A stretch of DNA of 64,000 nucleotides from Mycobacterium colombiense CECT 3035 (lineage in GTDB: Bacteria; Actinomycetota; Actinomycetes; Mycobacteriales; Mycobacteriaceae): assembly GCF_002105755.1 (NCBI RefSeq), contig NZ_CP020821.1, forward strand, positions 620,001-684,000, in the 5' to 3' direction. Shown piece after piece: positions 43,278 through 54,784 of this stretch (positions within the stretch are counted from its first letter, which is position 1; each line of letters opens with the position of its first letter). Under the pieces are notes generated by a model. The model did not search any database. It had not been told where the DNA came from and saw nothing but the letters and a program-made list of their open reading frames with translations. Position numbers and translations under genes: made by a program.

Positions 43278-44758
43278 CGGCCGCGTCGACGACGCCGACG
43301 CCGTCGCTGCAGCGCCGCGTGACCCTGGTGGTGCTGGCGCTGCTGGCCGTGCTGCTGGTGGTGCTCGGAGTCACCATCGACATCACGATGGGCGTTCTGG
43401 CCCACCGCAATCTGCACGATCGGCTCTTGGCCGCGACATCGCGCGCCGACGCGTTGAGCGCCGCGCACACCTCACCCGATCTGCTCGCTGCCGAGCTCAA
43501 CGGCGGCGGGATCCGGGCGCTCGTGCTCACGCCCGACGGCACCGCGTACGGCGACCGCGGGATCAGTCCCGAGCTGAGCGACGGCGACGTCGAACCGCCA
43601 CCGTTGTATCCGCCACCGCCACCGCCACCGCCGCCTCCGTACCCGCCACCGCCATACGCGCCAGCGCCGCCGTACCCGCCACCGCCATACCCGCCACCGC
43701 CGCCGCCCGGCCCGCCGCCGGATGCCACCGCGACGGCCGTCGTGCACCCGCTGCCCGGTGGCGGCCGGGTGATCCTGGTCGCCGACACCACGCAGACCAC
43801 CCAGGTCGCACATCAGTTGCGCGGCTTGATGATCGGTGCGGGTCTGGTGACCCTGCTGCTCGCGGCGCTGCTGCTCATCGCGGTCAGCCGGGCGGCCCTG
43901 CGCCCGCTGGATCGGCTCACCGCGCTGGCCAAGGCCATCACCACCGGCGATCGCGGCCGGCGGCTGCACCCGGATCGCGCGGATACCGAACTGGGCCGCG
44001 CCGCAACCGCATTCGACGGCATGCTGGACGCGCTGGAACTGTCCGAACGCCGGGCCCGGCACGCCGCCGACACCGCGCAGCGCGCGGAGACGGCGACCCG
44101 GCGATTTCTCGTCGACGCCGCCCACGAATTGCGCACCCCCATCGCCGGCATTCAGGTCGCCGCCGAGCAGGTCGCGCACAGTGCCTCCGAACACCACGAC
44201 GACGGGCAATATCGCCGGGCGAGCCTGTTGCTCTCTGACGCCCGCCGCGCCGGACGGCTCGTCTCCGACATGCTCGACCTCAGCCGCATCGACGCCGGGC
44301 TCGCGCTCGAGCTGCACGACGTGGACGTGGCCGCCGTGCTCGACGGCGAAGTGGACAGAGCCGCGATGCTGGCACCGCAGGTCAGCGTCACGCGCACCGG
44401 TTTGACCACGCTGCATCTCGACGCCGACGCGACCCGGCTGTCGCAGATCGTGTCCAACCTGCTCGACAACGCCCGCCGGTTCACACCGGCGGGCGGGGCT
44501 ATCACCGTCGACCTTCGCGCACCCGAGGGCGTCGCGGAAATCACCGTCACCGACACCGGCCCGGGCATCCCGGATGACCAGCGGGACAACATCTTTGAGC
44601 GCTTGGTCCGCCTGGACCCGGGCCGCGCCCGCGACCACGGCGGCGCCGGGCTGGGGCTGGCGATCGCGCGGGCGCTGGCGCGCGCCCACGGCGGCGAACT
44701 GGTCTGCCTGCCGCATCGGGGCGGCGCACAATTCCGCCTTACGCTGCCGCGGGTGTGA
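43274..44758 (+). CDS. Sensor histidine kinase with proline/tyrosine-rich extracytoplasmic loop
   Basis: 494 residues, ATG at 43274. Membrane helix 1 (about 17-40), extracytoplasmic region 41-180, helix 2 (about 183-206), HAMP (about 205-255), HisKA with phospho-acceptor H284 (DAAHELRTPIAG), and HATPase with N box NLLDNARRF, G1 DTGPGIP and G2 GGAGLGLAIA. Residues 107-149 are nearly all Pro and Tyr in PPPYPPPP-like units, encoded by short CCGCCACCG repeats, an unusual sensor element. The remaining periplasmic sequence has no recognised ligand domain. Its cytosolic part is complete, so it should be active. Confidence 0.93.
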   Translation: MTAASTTPTPSLQRRVTLVVLALLAVLLVVLGVTIDITMGVLAHRNLHDRLLAATSRADALSAAHTSPDLLAAELNGGGIRALVLTPDGTAYGDRGISPELSDGDVEPPPLYPPPPPPPPPPYPPPPYAPAPPYPPPPYPPPPPPGPPPDATATAVVHPLPGGGRVILVADTTQTTQVAHQLRGLMIGAGLVTLLLAALLLIAVSRAALRPLDRLTALAKAITTGDRGRRLHPDRADTELGRAATAFDGMLDALELSERRARHAADTAQRAETATRRFLVDAAHELRTPIAGIQVAAEQVAHSASEHHDDGQYRRASLLLSDARRAGRLVSDMLDLSRIDAGLALELHDVDVAAVLDGEVDRAAMLAPQVSVTRTGLTTLHLDADATRLSQIVSNLLDNARRFTPAGGAITVDLRAPEGVAEITVTDTGPGIPDDQRDNIFERLVRLDPGRARDHGGAGLGLAIARALARAHGGELVCLPHRGGAQFRLTLPRV

Positions 44759-44781
44759 CGCCGCGACGGTAGGAAGTCAGC

Positions 44782-44798
44782 CTGAAGCCGACCTGAAG
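44782..44798 (+). promoter_or_regulatory. CTGAAG direct repeat, site 3
   Basis: CTGAAGCCGACCTGAAG, same architecture as the two upstream sites, in the 58-base gap between the convergent kinase and protease genes. The position, downstream of both, is unusual for a promoter site; it may be fortuitous or reflect an antisense or internal promoter. Confidence 0.45.
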
Positions 44799-44816
44799 AT
44801 GGCGGGAAAGAGGCCG

Positions 44817-45794
44817 TCAGCCCGGGGCGGCCGGCGCGGTCACGGCGGTCAGGTGCCACTTGTCCAGCCAGGGCCGCACCAACTCGGCGACGGAGAACTT
44901 CGCCCGCGCCGCGCACCCGGCCTTGGCGGTATGGGGGTCGCCGCCGCGAATGAGGATCCCGACGGCGCTGACGGTGCCGTCCTTTTCGTTCAGGTACACC
45001 GGGCCGCCCGAATCGCCGCACCGGCCGCTCGCCAGGAATACCACCTTGCTGCCGGTGATCTGAACGATTTGTCCGCACGCATCCGTGCCGGACCCCATCC
45101 CGAACTTGCACAGCTGCTGGCCGATCACCAGGTTGGTGGCGACACCGCTGACCGGCAACGACGAGGCGATGGCCGGGGACCGCGGAACGTTGTCACCGTC
45201 GAGCGTGATCAGGCCGATGTCGTGCTGTTCGTCGTGGACACCCTCGTTGACCGTCTCGGTGAACGTGCCCAGCGTCGCGTAGGGCAGAACGCCGCCCAGG
45301 TTCATCGTCACCTTGCTGCGTTCCCCGGGGCGGTTGCAGTGCCCGGCGGTGAGGATCCCGGCCCCGCCGCTGCTGGTGTGCACCAAAAACCCTGCGGTGC
45401 AGCCCATTCCGCCGGATCCGTCAGCGTAGTCGACATAGATTCCGGCGCCCGGGCCCGCGGCGCTGGCGGCGGGCAGATCGATCGGCGCCAGGACGGGCGG
45501 CGGAGGCGGCGGCGGCTGCTGCGCCGAAGTGGCGGTCTCGGGGAACAGGCAGACGGCCGCCACCAGGGCGCCGATGCTGCACACCACCGCGAGGGTGAGC
45601 AGCGAGGTGTGGACCTTGGCGCGGCGCGGCTGCGCGCTCATGAGGGCGCGCAGGCTCCTCTTGGGCTTGCGCCGCCGCTCGTCCGGACCGGGCAGGAAAC
45701 CCATCACGGCGAGCACCGCCAGCACCAGGGCGCTCAGCGGCAACGCGACGGTACGAGCCGGCGAGTACCCCGTCCCCCAACTCGCGACCTCCAT
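44817..45794 (-). CDS. Membrane-anchored trypsin-like serine protease
   Basis: About 325 residues, start at ATG 45794 (MEVASWGTGYSPAR; GAGAGGG eight bases upstream) with 45812 as alternative. Two hydrophobic segments (about 17-34 and 63-84), a linker with seven consecutive prolines (about 94-100), and a chymotrypsin-fold protease domain from about 115. The catalytic triad is H152 (TAGHC), D192 (HDIGLI) and S262 (GRCGDSGGP); three cysteine pairs can form disulfides (GCTAGF with AGHC, QLCKFG with TDAC, SGRCGD with KAGC). It resembles streptogrisin/trypsin-like exported proteases of actinobacteria. A long open frame continuing to 46751 on this strand is an artefact. Confidence 0.85.
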   Translation of the reverse strand: MEVASWGTGYSPARTVALPLSALVLAVLAVMGFLPGPDERRRKPKRSLRALMSAQPRRAKVHTSLLTLAVVCSIGALVAAVCLFPETATSAQQPPPPPPPVLAPIDLPAASAAGPGAGIYVDYADGSGGMGCTAGFLVHTSSGGAGILTAGHCNRPGERSKVTMNLGGVLPYATLGTFTETVNEGVHDEQHDIGLITLDGDNVPRSPAIASSLPVSGVATNLVIGQQLCKFGMGSGTDACGQIVQITGSKVVFLASGRCGDSGGPVYLNEKDGTVSAVGILIRGGDPHTAKAGCAARAKFSVAELVRPWLDKWHLTAVTAPAAPG

Positions 45795-45859
45795 CGCGTA
45801 CACCCTCTCCATTAGACCGATGTTTGGCGCACCGCGCGGCGGTCTGACGAAGTTGGTGA

Positions 45860-46627
45860 TCAGCTGATGGTGGCCGGTTCGGGGGAGCGCTCGTCGTCGA
45901 GGTGGCGGTGGGCGCGGCGGTGGTGCCGGCGGAAGTGCCGGATCTCGATGATCAGTCCCGTCAGTCCCAGCGCGCTCGTGACCGCCGACACCAGATACAG
46001 CAGCGCGCTGATGTGACCGGCCAGTGCGTCGCCGAGCACCACGACGGCGGTGGTGCCGGGCAGCAATCCGACCAGGGTCGCGACGGCGTAGGGCAGCACC
46101 CGCACGCTCGATGCGCCCGCGGCGTAGTTGAGCACGGAGAACGGCACCGCGGGGATCAGCCGCAGCGACAGGATGGCGAGCCAGCCCCGTTGGCGCAGGC
46201 GCTCTTCCACGGTGTCGATGGATCGGTGGCGCACCAGGCGATTCAGCCGCCACCCGGCCGCGCGCACCAACAGCATGGCGATCATCGCGCTCACCGTGCT
46301 GGCGACCACCGCGATGGCGACGCCCAGCAGCGGGCCGAACAACAGCCCGGCCGCCAGGGTGAACGCCGTGCGGGGAATGGGCACCACCGTCACGACGATG
46401 TGGGCGGCCAGGAACGCCAGCGGAAACCACGGCCCGACGGACTGCGCCCAGTCGCGCATCTGCACCGGCGAGGGCAGCGGCAGCAACGACGCCAGCAGCA
46501 GCAGCGCTGTGATGCCCACCACTGTCCAGACGATGCGCGACCGGGACACGCCTCGCGCGGCGACGCCGATGGCGCAGCCGAGATCGCGGAGCGTCGCGGT
46601 GATATTGCTGGTGGCGGAACCCGTCAC
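45860..46627 (-). CDS. TVP38/DedA-family (SNARE-associated) membrane protein, Rv1491c-like
   Basis: 255 residues with about five membrane helices and the TVP38 core motifs FTLAAGLLFGPLLGVAIAVV and SLRLIPAVPFSVLNYAAGAS. GTG start at 46627. DedA/TVP38 proteins are thought to be lipid scramblases or transporters. It lies 66 bases upstream of the protease gene on the same strand, and divergent from mutA. Rv1491c orthologue. Confidence 0.9.
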   Translation of the reverse strand: MTGSATSNITATLRDLGCAIGVAARGVSRSRIVWTVVGITALLLLASLLPLPSPVQMRDWAQSVGPWFPLAFLAAHIVVTVVPIPRTAFTLAAGLLFGPLLGVAIAVVASTVSAMIAMLLVRAAGWRLNRLVRHRSIDTVEERLRQRGWLAILSLRLIPAVPFSVLNYAAGASSVRVLPYAVATLVGLLPGTTAVVVLGDALAGHISALLYLVSAVTSALGLTGLIIEIRHFRRHHRRAHRHLDDERSPEPATIS

Positions 46628-46807
46628 GTCTCAATAGGGTACGGGGCGCAGGTGAATAAGCCGTGTCCCGAGCCTGGCGTTTCACCGGGAATCGGGCCCG
46701 CTCGCCGCACCTGGCGGTTTTTAGCGGCGAGCGGTCATCAATTAGCCTCAATAGCTAAGTGGTATCCCCAGAGCTGTAGCCCAAATGCTGGGAAAAGGGA
46801 GCAATCG

Positions 46808-48685
46808 GTGTCCATTGATGTACCCGAGCTCGACGACCTAGAACAGGTTCGCGGGCGTTGGCGCAGTGCGGTCGCCGGAGTGCTGGCTAAAAGCACCCGG
46901 AAGGACCCCGAGCAGTTGGGGGACGCGCCCGAGCGGCTGCTGGAGACCCCGACGTATGACGGGATCGCGGTCCGCGCGCTCTACACCGCGCTCGACGAAC
47001 TGCCGGAACCGCCGCTGCCGGGCGAGTGGCCTTTCGTGCGCGGCGGCGACGCGCTGCGCGACGTCAAGTCCGGCTGGAAGGTCGCCGAGGCCTTCCCGGC
47101 CACCCCGGTGCCCGGCGTCGCGGCCAAAGACGTCAACTCCGCGGTGCTCGACGCGCTCGGCAACGGGGCCGGCGCGCTGGTGCTGCGGATCGGGGAATCG
47201 GGCGTCGCGCCCGATCAGCTGGGGGACACGCTCGAGGGCGTCTATCTGAGCATGGCGCCGCTGATCCTCGAGGCCGGCGCCGACTACCCGGCGGCCAGCG
47301 ACGCGGTGCTGGCGCTGGCGGACGGGGTGGAACCCGACCAGCGCGCCACCCTGTCGATCGACCTGGGCGGCGACCCGCTGAGCGCGGCCCTGAGCGAGCG
47401 GCCGGCGCCGAGGACCGAGGACGTGGTCGCCGTGGCCAAGCGGGCCGCCGATCACACCGGCGTGCGCGCGATCACGGTCGACGGGCCCGCGTTCCACAAC
47501 CTCGGTGCCAACGCGACGTGGGAGCTGGCGGCCAGTGTCGCGGCCGCGGTGAGCTACCTGCGGGTGCTCACCGAATCGGGGCTGTCGATCGGCCAGGCGT
47601 TGCGGCAGATCAGCTTCCGGTTCGCCGCCGATGACGACCAGTTCATGACGATCGCCAAGTTCCGTGCGGCCCGCAACCTGTGGGCGCGGGTCGCCGAGGT
47701 GGTCGGCGACCCGGATGCGGGCGCGACCGTCATCCATGCCGAGACGTCGCTGCCGATGATGACCCAGCGCGACCCGTGGGTGAACATGCTGCGCTGCACC
47801 GTGGCCGCCTTCGGCGCCGGTGTCGGCGGCGCCGACTCCCTGCTGGTATTCCCGTTCGACGTGGCGATCGACGGCGGATTCCCGGACGTCGCAACCAGTT
47901 TCGCCCGCCGCATCGCCCGCAACACGCAGCTGCTGCTCCTCGAGGAGTCGCACGTGGGCCGCGTGTTGGACCCCGCCGGCGGCTCGTGGTTCGTGGAGGA
48001 CCTCACCCGCTGCCTGGCCGAACGGGCCTGGGAGCAGTTCCAGGCCATCGAGAAGCACGGCGGATTCACCCAAGCCCGCGACTTCATCGCCGGGCAGATC
48101 GCCGAGGTGGCCGCCCGCCGCGCCGACGACATCGCGCACCGCAAGACCGCGATCACCGGGGTCAACGAGTTCCCGAACCTCACCGAACCGCCACTGTCGC
48201 ACAGCGACTCGACGTATTCGCCGCTGGCCGCCGGGAAACTGGTGCGGTACGCCGCGGAGTTCGAGGCGTTGCGGGACCGGTCCGACGCCTACCTGGCCCG
48301 CACCGGCTCGCGCCCGCAGGTGCTGTTGCTGCCGCTGGGGCCGTTGGCCGAGAACAACATCCGCGCGACGTTCGCCTCGAACCTGCTGGCCTCCGGCGGC
48401 ATCGAGGCGGTCAACCCCGGAACGGTCGACGCCGACGGCATCGCGTCGGCGGTCGCCGACGCGGGGTCGCCGTCGGCGGCGGTCATCTGCGGCACCGACA
48501 AGCGCTACGCGGACGAGGCGTCCGACGTCGTGCGCGCGGCCCGCGACGCCGGCATCGCGCGGGTCTATCTGGCCGGGCCCGACAAGGCCGTGGCCGACGC
48601 CGAGCACCAACCGGACCAATTCCTGACCGCGAAAATCAATGCGGTCGAAGCTTTGTCGGATCTCCTCACCAGGCTGGGGGCGTAG
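46808..48685 (+). CDS. mutA: Methylmalonyl-CoA mutase small subunit MutA
   Basis: Small (beta) subunit of adenosylcobalamin-dependent methylmalonyl-CoA mutase, interconverting succinyl-CoA and methylmalonyl-CoA for propionate use and methyl-branched lipid synthesis. 625 residues, GTG start at 46808 ([19 protein letters not shown]), AAGGGAG upstream; the longer frame upstream is not coding. TIM-barrel region with [19 protein letters not shown] and the C-terminal degenerate B12 domain with [11 protein letters not shown] lacking the cobalamin histidine motif, as expected for the structural subunit. Five bases before mutB. Rv1492 orthologue. Confidence 0.96.
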   Translation: MSIDVPELDDLEQVRGRWRSAVAGVLAKSTRKDPEQLGDAPERLLETPTYDGIAVRALYTALDELPEPPLPGEWPFVRGGDALRDVKSGWKVAEAFPATPVPGVAAKDVNSAVLDALGNGAGALVLRIGESGVAPDQLGDTLEGVYLSMAPLILEAGADYPAASDAVLALADGVEPDQRATLSIDLGGDPLSAALSERPAPRTEDVVAVAKRAADHTGVRAITVDGPAFHNLGANATWELAASVAAAVSYLRVLTESGLSIGQALRQISFRFAADDDQFMTIAKFRAARNLWARVAEVVGDPDAGATVIHAETSLPMMTQRDPWVNMLRCTVAAFGAGVGGADSLLVFPFDVAIDGGFPDVATSFARRIARNTQLLLLEESHVGRVLDPAGGSWFVEDLTRCLAERAWEQFQAIEKHGGFTQARDFIAGQIAEVAARRADDIAHRKTAITGVNEFPNLTEPPLSHSDSTYSPLAAGKLVRYAAEFEALRDRSDAYLARTGSRPQVLLLPLGPLAENNIRATFASNLLASGGIEAVNPGTVDADGIASAVADAGSPSAAVICGTDKRYADEASDVVRAARDAGIARVYLAGPDKAVADAEHQPDQFLTAKINAVEALSDLLTRLGA

Positions 48686-48690
48686 ACACC

Positions 48691-50943
<2,253 letters not shown>

Positions 50944-50961
50944 ATGGCTGAGGATCTCTAT

Positions 50962-51021
50962 CGCGAGCGTAAGCACACTGCGGATTTGGCCGGGATTTTT
51001 CGCAGTGTGCTTACGCTCGCG
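50962..51021. repeat. Palindromic intergenic element, family B, copy 3
   Basis: A perfect 21-base inverted repeat (arms 50962-50982 and 51001-51021, beginning CGCGAGCGTAAGC) with an 18-base loop GATTTGGCCGGGATTTTT. It occupies most of the gap between mutB and meaB, where M. tuberculosis has mazE4-mazF4. Confidence 0.82.
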
Positions 51022-51038
51022 GCCCGTGGGAGCTGGAG

Positions 51039-52010
51039 ATGAAACCCCAGGAGCTGGCCGAGGCCGTCCGCAACGGCGACCGGGCGGCGTTGCCGCGGGC
51101 GATCACGCTGCTGGAGTCCACCCGCGCCGACCATCGCGAGAAGGCGCAGCAGCTGCTGCTGGAGCTGACTCCGGACTCGGGTAACGCCTATCGGGTCGGT
51201 ATCACCGGCATCCCCGGGGTGGGGAAGTCGACCAGCATCGAGGCCCTCGGCATGCATCTGATCGAGCTGGGCCACCGGGTGGCGGTGCTTGCCGTCGACC
51301 CGTCGTCGACGCGCACCGGCGGCTCGATCCTGGGCGACAAGACCCGGATGTCGCGGCTGGCAATGCATCCGGATGCATACATCCGGCCGTCGCCGACGTC
51401 GGGCACCCTGGGCGGGGTGGCCAAGGCGACCCGTGAAACGGCGGTGCTGCTGGAGGCCGCCGGGTTCGACGTGATCCTCATCGAGACCGTGGGCGTCGGC
51501 CAGTCCGAGGTGACGGTGGCCAACATGGTCGACACCTTCGTCCTGCTCACCCTCGCGCGCGGCGGCGACCAGCTGCAGGGCATCAAGAAGGGCGTGCTGG
51601 AGCTGGCCGACATCGTCGTGGTGAACAAGGCCGACGGCGATCACCTGGCCGAGGCCCGGTCGGCCGCACGCGAGCTGTCCGGGGCGATCCGGCTGATACA
51701 TCCGCGCGAAACACTGTGGCGGCCCCCGGTTCTCACGATGAGCGCGGCCGAAGGGACTGGCCTCGAGGAGCTGTGGGACACCGTCGAACGTCATCGGCGG
51801 GTGCTCAGCGAGGCGGGGGAGTTCGAGGCGCGCCGCCGCGCCCAGCTGGTCGACTGGACGTGGCAGATGGTCCGCGACACCGTGCTGGACCGGGTGTTGT
51901 CCAGCCCCGCGGTGCGCAAGATCCGCGCCGACGTGGAGCGAAAAGTCAAGGCGGGCGAGCTAACTCCCGCGCTGGCGGCCGAGCAAATATTGACGGCCGC
52001 GTCGGGCTAA
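51039..52010 (+). CDS. meaB: MeaB-family GTPase, mutase chaperone
   Basis: G3E-type P-loop GTPase that protects and reloads methylmalonyl-CoA mutase with adenosylcobalamin. 323 residues: P-loop GITGIPGVGKS (54-64), the D-rich switch VLAVDPSSTRTGGSILGDK, catalytic ETVGVGQSE, and NKAD base-recognition motif VVVNKADGD. C-terminal helix for dimerisation (AEQILTAASG). Sometimes annotated ArgK; the mut linkage supports MeaB. Rv1496 orthologue. The ATG at 51039 lies 17 bases after the family B palindrome. Confidence 0.94.
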   Translation: MKPQELAEAVRNGDRAALPRAITLLESTRADHREKAQQLLLELTPDSGNAYRVGITGIPGVGKSTSIEALGMHLIELGHRVAVLAVDPSSTRTGGSILGDKTRMSRLAMHPDAYIRPSPTSGTLGGVAKATRETAVLLEAAGFDVILIETVGVGQSEVTVANMVDTFVLLTLARGGDQLQGIKKGVLELADIVVVNKADGDHLAEARSAARELSGAIRLIHPRETLWRPPVLTMSAAEGTGLEELWDTVERHRRVLSEAGEFEARRRAQLVDWTWQMVRDTVLDRVLSSPAVRKIRADVERKVKAGELTPALAAEQILTAASG

Positions 52011-52072
52011 CGGATAGGTAAATAATCGGGGTTTCGCTCCGGCCGGTTGTGTAATTCAAGTAAATTCAAAGT

Positions 52073-53359
52073 GTGACGGTGGATACCCGAGTCGATCGCC
52101 GCGCGGTCCGTGTCCACGATGACCTTGACGCAGGTCATCGTGTGTCCGGCGCGGCGGACTCACACTTCGGTTGCGTCGTTCGTAGTTTCGCCAGCATGTT
52201 CCCGGCCCGCCGGTTCGGTGGCGGGGCGCTGGCCGTCTATGTCGACGGACAGCCCGTCGTCGACGTCTGGGCGGGTTGGGCCGACCGGGGTGGCCAGCGG
52301 CCGTGGACGGAAAACACCGCGCCCATGGTGTTTTCCGCGACCAAGGGGATGGCCGCCACCGTCATCCACCGGCTTGCCGACCGGGGGCTGATCGACTACG
52401 ACGCGCCCGTCGCCGAGTACTGGCCCGAGTTCGCCGCCAACGGCAAGGCCGACATCACGGTGCGCCAGGTGATGCGGCATCAGGCCGGGCTGTCAGGCCT
52501 GCGCGGCGCCACCAAGGAAGACCTGCTCGATCACGTCGTGATGGAGCAGAAGCTGGCCGCGGCGGCCCCGGGGCGGCTGCTGGGCAAATCGGCGTATCAC
52601 GCGCTGACGTTCGGCTGGCTAATGTCGGGCCTCGGTCGGGCCGTGACCGGCAAAGGCATGGGCACGCTGATCCGCGAGGAACTCGCCGAGCCACTGGGCA
52701 CCGACGGCCTGCACCTCGGCCGGCCGCCGGCCGACGCACCGACGCGGGTCGCCGAGATCATCTGCCCGCAGCACCTGATCGGAAACCCGGTCGTCAGCTA
52801 CGTGACCCGCAAGGTCGCCAACGAGATGTCCGGGGCTTACCGGTCGATGTACTTCAAGGGCCTGGTCGGCGCGGTCCAGGGTGACACCCCATTGCTGGAC
52901 GCGGAGATCCCGGCCGCCAACGGGGTTGCCACGGCGCGGGGGCTGGCGCGCATGTACGGCGCCATCGCCAACGGCGGCGAGGTCGACGGCATCCGGTTCC
53001 TCTCCCGCGATCTGGTCGCCGGCCTGACCGGTGAGCGTAGCCTGCGACCGGACCGAAACATCTTCGTACCGTTGGCTTTTCACCTGGGCTATCACACACT
53101 GCCCATCGGCAGCGTGATGCCGGGGTTCGGCCACGTCGGCATGGGTGGCTCGGTGGGCTGGGCCGACCCCGCCTCCGGGGTGGCGTTCTCGTTGGTGCAC
53201 AACCGGCTGCTGACCCCCTTCGTGATGTCCGATCACGCTGCGTTCGTGGGCATCTACGCGCTGATCCGCAGGGCCGCGGAGCAGGTGCGCAAGCGCGGGT
53301 TCCGCCCGGTCACCGAGTTCGGGGCGCCGTTCTACGAGCCGGGAGCCGTCGCCGGCTGA
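52073..53359 (+). CDS. lipL: Beta-lactamase-fold esterase/lipase LipL
   Basis: Serine esterase of the class C beta-lactamase fold (family VIII esterases), 428 residues. Nucleophile motif S88-A-T-K91 (VFSATKGMAA), the tyrosine motif YHALTFGWL and C-terminal HVGMGGSVGWADP. Similar to Rv1497 (LipL). GTG start at 52073. No clear signal peptide; probably cell-associated. It is the last gene of the block shared with M. tuberculosis, immediately before the accessory cluster. Confidence 0.92.
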   Translation: MTVDTRVDRRAVRVHDDLDAGHRVSGAADSHFGCVVRSFASMFPARRFGGGALAVYVDGQPVVDVWAGWADRGGQRPWTENTAPMVFSATKGMAATVIHRLADRGLIDYDAPVAEYWPEFAANGKADITVRQVMRHQAGLSGLRGATKEDLLDHVVMEQKLAAAAPGRLLGKSAYHALTFGWLMSGLGRAVTGKGMGTLIREELAEPLGTDGLHLGRPPADAPTRVAEIICPQHLIGNPVVSYVTRKVANEMSGAYRSMYFKGLVGAVQGDTPLLDAEIPAANGVATARGLARMYGAIANGGEVDGIRFLSRDLVAGLTGERSLRPDRNIFVPLAFHLGYHTLPIGSVMPGFGHVGMGGSVGWADPASGVAFSLVHNRLLTPFVMSDHAAFVGIYALIRRAAEQVRKRGFRPVTEFGAPFYEPGAVAG

Positions 53360-53620
53360 TGCCGTAAAATAACCATTGTGCTTAATTCAGCGACCGGATT
53401 CGAATAGGCGTAGTTGGTTGCCCGCGCGCGTCGGATTTGCGGGCGATGTACTCTGTCCGGATGTTTGCCCCGTCCATTTCCGCGCATTCTCGCGGCGTTG
53501 CCACGGAATGCCGGGCGGGCGATCTGCGCTCTGGGGGCGCGCTGATGGCCGGGCGGCGATATCGGCATCCAGGAAAGCGGCAAACTCAGTTCGCCTGGTT
53601 GAACGCATCGGAACCCGCAG

Positions 53621-54784
53621 ATGAGCGCGCACCCAGAAGCCTCCGGCCCCGAGCCGACCGCCAACCGCCGGCCGAGGACCGCAAGCCCGAGGCTCGCGCA
53701 GGTATTCGACACCCGGAATAACGCGCTCAACGTCTGGCGCCTGATACTGGCGTCGGGCGTCATCCTGGAACACTCCTGGGCGCTCACCGGCCGCAAGTTG
53801 CACCCGCCGGTCGATCAGCTACTCACCCAGGGGTGGGTCGACGGGTTCTTCGTCATCTCCGGTTTCCTTATCACGTCGAGCTGGGTCCGCAACCCGCGGC
53901 TGCGCGAATACTTCGTCGCCCGCGCTCTGCGCATCTTTCCGGGGCTGTGGGTCTGCATGGCCGTGGTCGCCTTCGTCATCGCCCCGATCGGGGTCGCGAT
54001 CCAAGGGGGCTCGGCGGTCAGGTTGCTGCTGTCGCCCGCGCCGATCACCTATGTACTGAACAACGCCGTCTTGAACGTGTACCACGCCGGCATCGACGGA
54101 ACGCCGAAGAACGTCCCGTTCCCGGGGGTGTGGGACGGGGTGCTGTGGACCCTCATCTTCGAATTGTTCTGCTACGTCGCCGTCGCCGCTGCGGGCGTGG
54201 CCGGCCTGATGAACCGCAGATGGCCGGCCCCAGTGATTTTCACGCTCTTCCTGGTGGTCTCGGTGCTGGTGTCCTACCCCGTCGAGACGGTGCCGACGAT
54301 CGTCCAGATGGTGACGCGGTTCGCGCTGGTGTTCGCGGCGGGTGCGGTGCTGCACGAGTTCCGGGACGTGATCCCGGCCCGGTGGTCACTGGTCGCGCTG
54401 AGCGCCGCCATCGTGGTGGTGACGGGTTTGCTGGTGCCGAACTACCGGATACTCGCCGCGCTTCCGCTGGCCTACGCGGTCGTCGTGTCGGGCGCGCTGC
54501 TCCACCACAAGCGCCTGCGGTTGCGGACCGACCTTTCCTACGGCGTCTACATCTACGCGTGGCCGATGCAGCAGCTGCTGGTCATCTGCGGGCTGGCCTT
54601 CCTGCCTCCGCTGGTGTTCGCGGTCGTCGCCGCCACCGCCACCCTCCCGCTGGCCGCGCTCAGCTGGTTCCTGGTGGAGAAGCGCGCGCTGTCCCTGAAG
54701 TCACGCTTCAAGCGGCGGGCGCGCGGATGGGGTGACACCGGCGTCGGCGCACCGCCGGCCGCAGACGCCGTCCCGGCCGAATAA
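53621..54784 (+). CDS. Acyltransferase 3 family membrane protein
   Basis: 387 residues with about ten membrane helices; family Acyltransferase 3 (OafA/NodX type), transferring acyl groups (often acetyl) to sugars of envelope glycans. Motif R/H-containing N-terminal segment WRLILASGVILEHSWALTGRK holds the conserved His of helix 1, then GFFVISGFLITSSW and ARALRIFPGLWVCM. C-terminal tail is basic then Ala/Pro-rich. GC-poorer upstream region 53380-53430 holds a likely promoter. In GPL-producing mycobacteria such enzymes acetylate glycopeptidolipid sugars; here the substrate is unknown. Confidence 0.86.
   Translation: MSAHPEASGPEPTANRRPRTASPRLAQVFDTRNNALNVWRLILASGVILEHSWALTGRKLHPPVDQLLTQGWVDGFFVISGFLITSSWVRNPRLREYFVARALRIFPGLWVCMAVVAFVIAPIGVAIQGGSAVRLLLSPAPITYVLNNAVLNVYHAGIDGTPKNVPFPGVWDGVLWTLIFELFCYVAVAAAGVAGLMNRRWPAPVIFTLFLVVSVLVSYPVETVPTIVQMVTRFALVFAAGAVLHEFRDVIPARWSLVALSAAIVVVTGLLVPNYRILAALPLAYAVVVSGALLHHKRLRLRTDLSYGVYIYAWPMQQLLVICGLAFLPPLVFAVVAATATLPLAALSWFLVEKRALSLKSRFKRRARGWGDTGVGAPPAADAVPAE

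Noticed and set aside
44817..46751. 644-codon minus-strand frame including the protease
   Set aside because: The part above 45812 is antisense-like shadow over the TVP38 gene; the protease start is at 45794 or 45812.
45902..48685. 927-codon frame containing mutA
   Set aside because: The first 302 codons are antisense to the TVP38 gene; MutA similarity starts at the GTG at 46808.
51039..52010. Annotation as arginine/ornithine transport ATPase ArgK
   Set aside because: Mut operon linkage and G3E motifs fit MeaB; ArgK is an older misannotation of this family.
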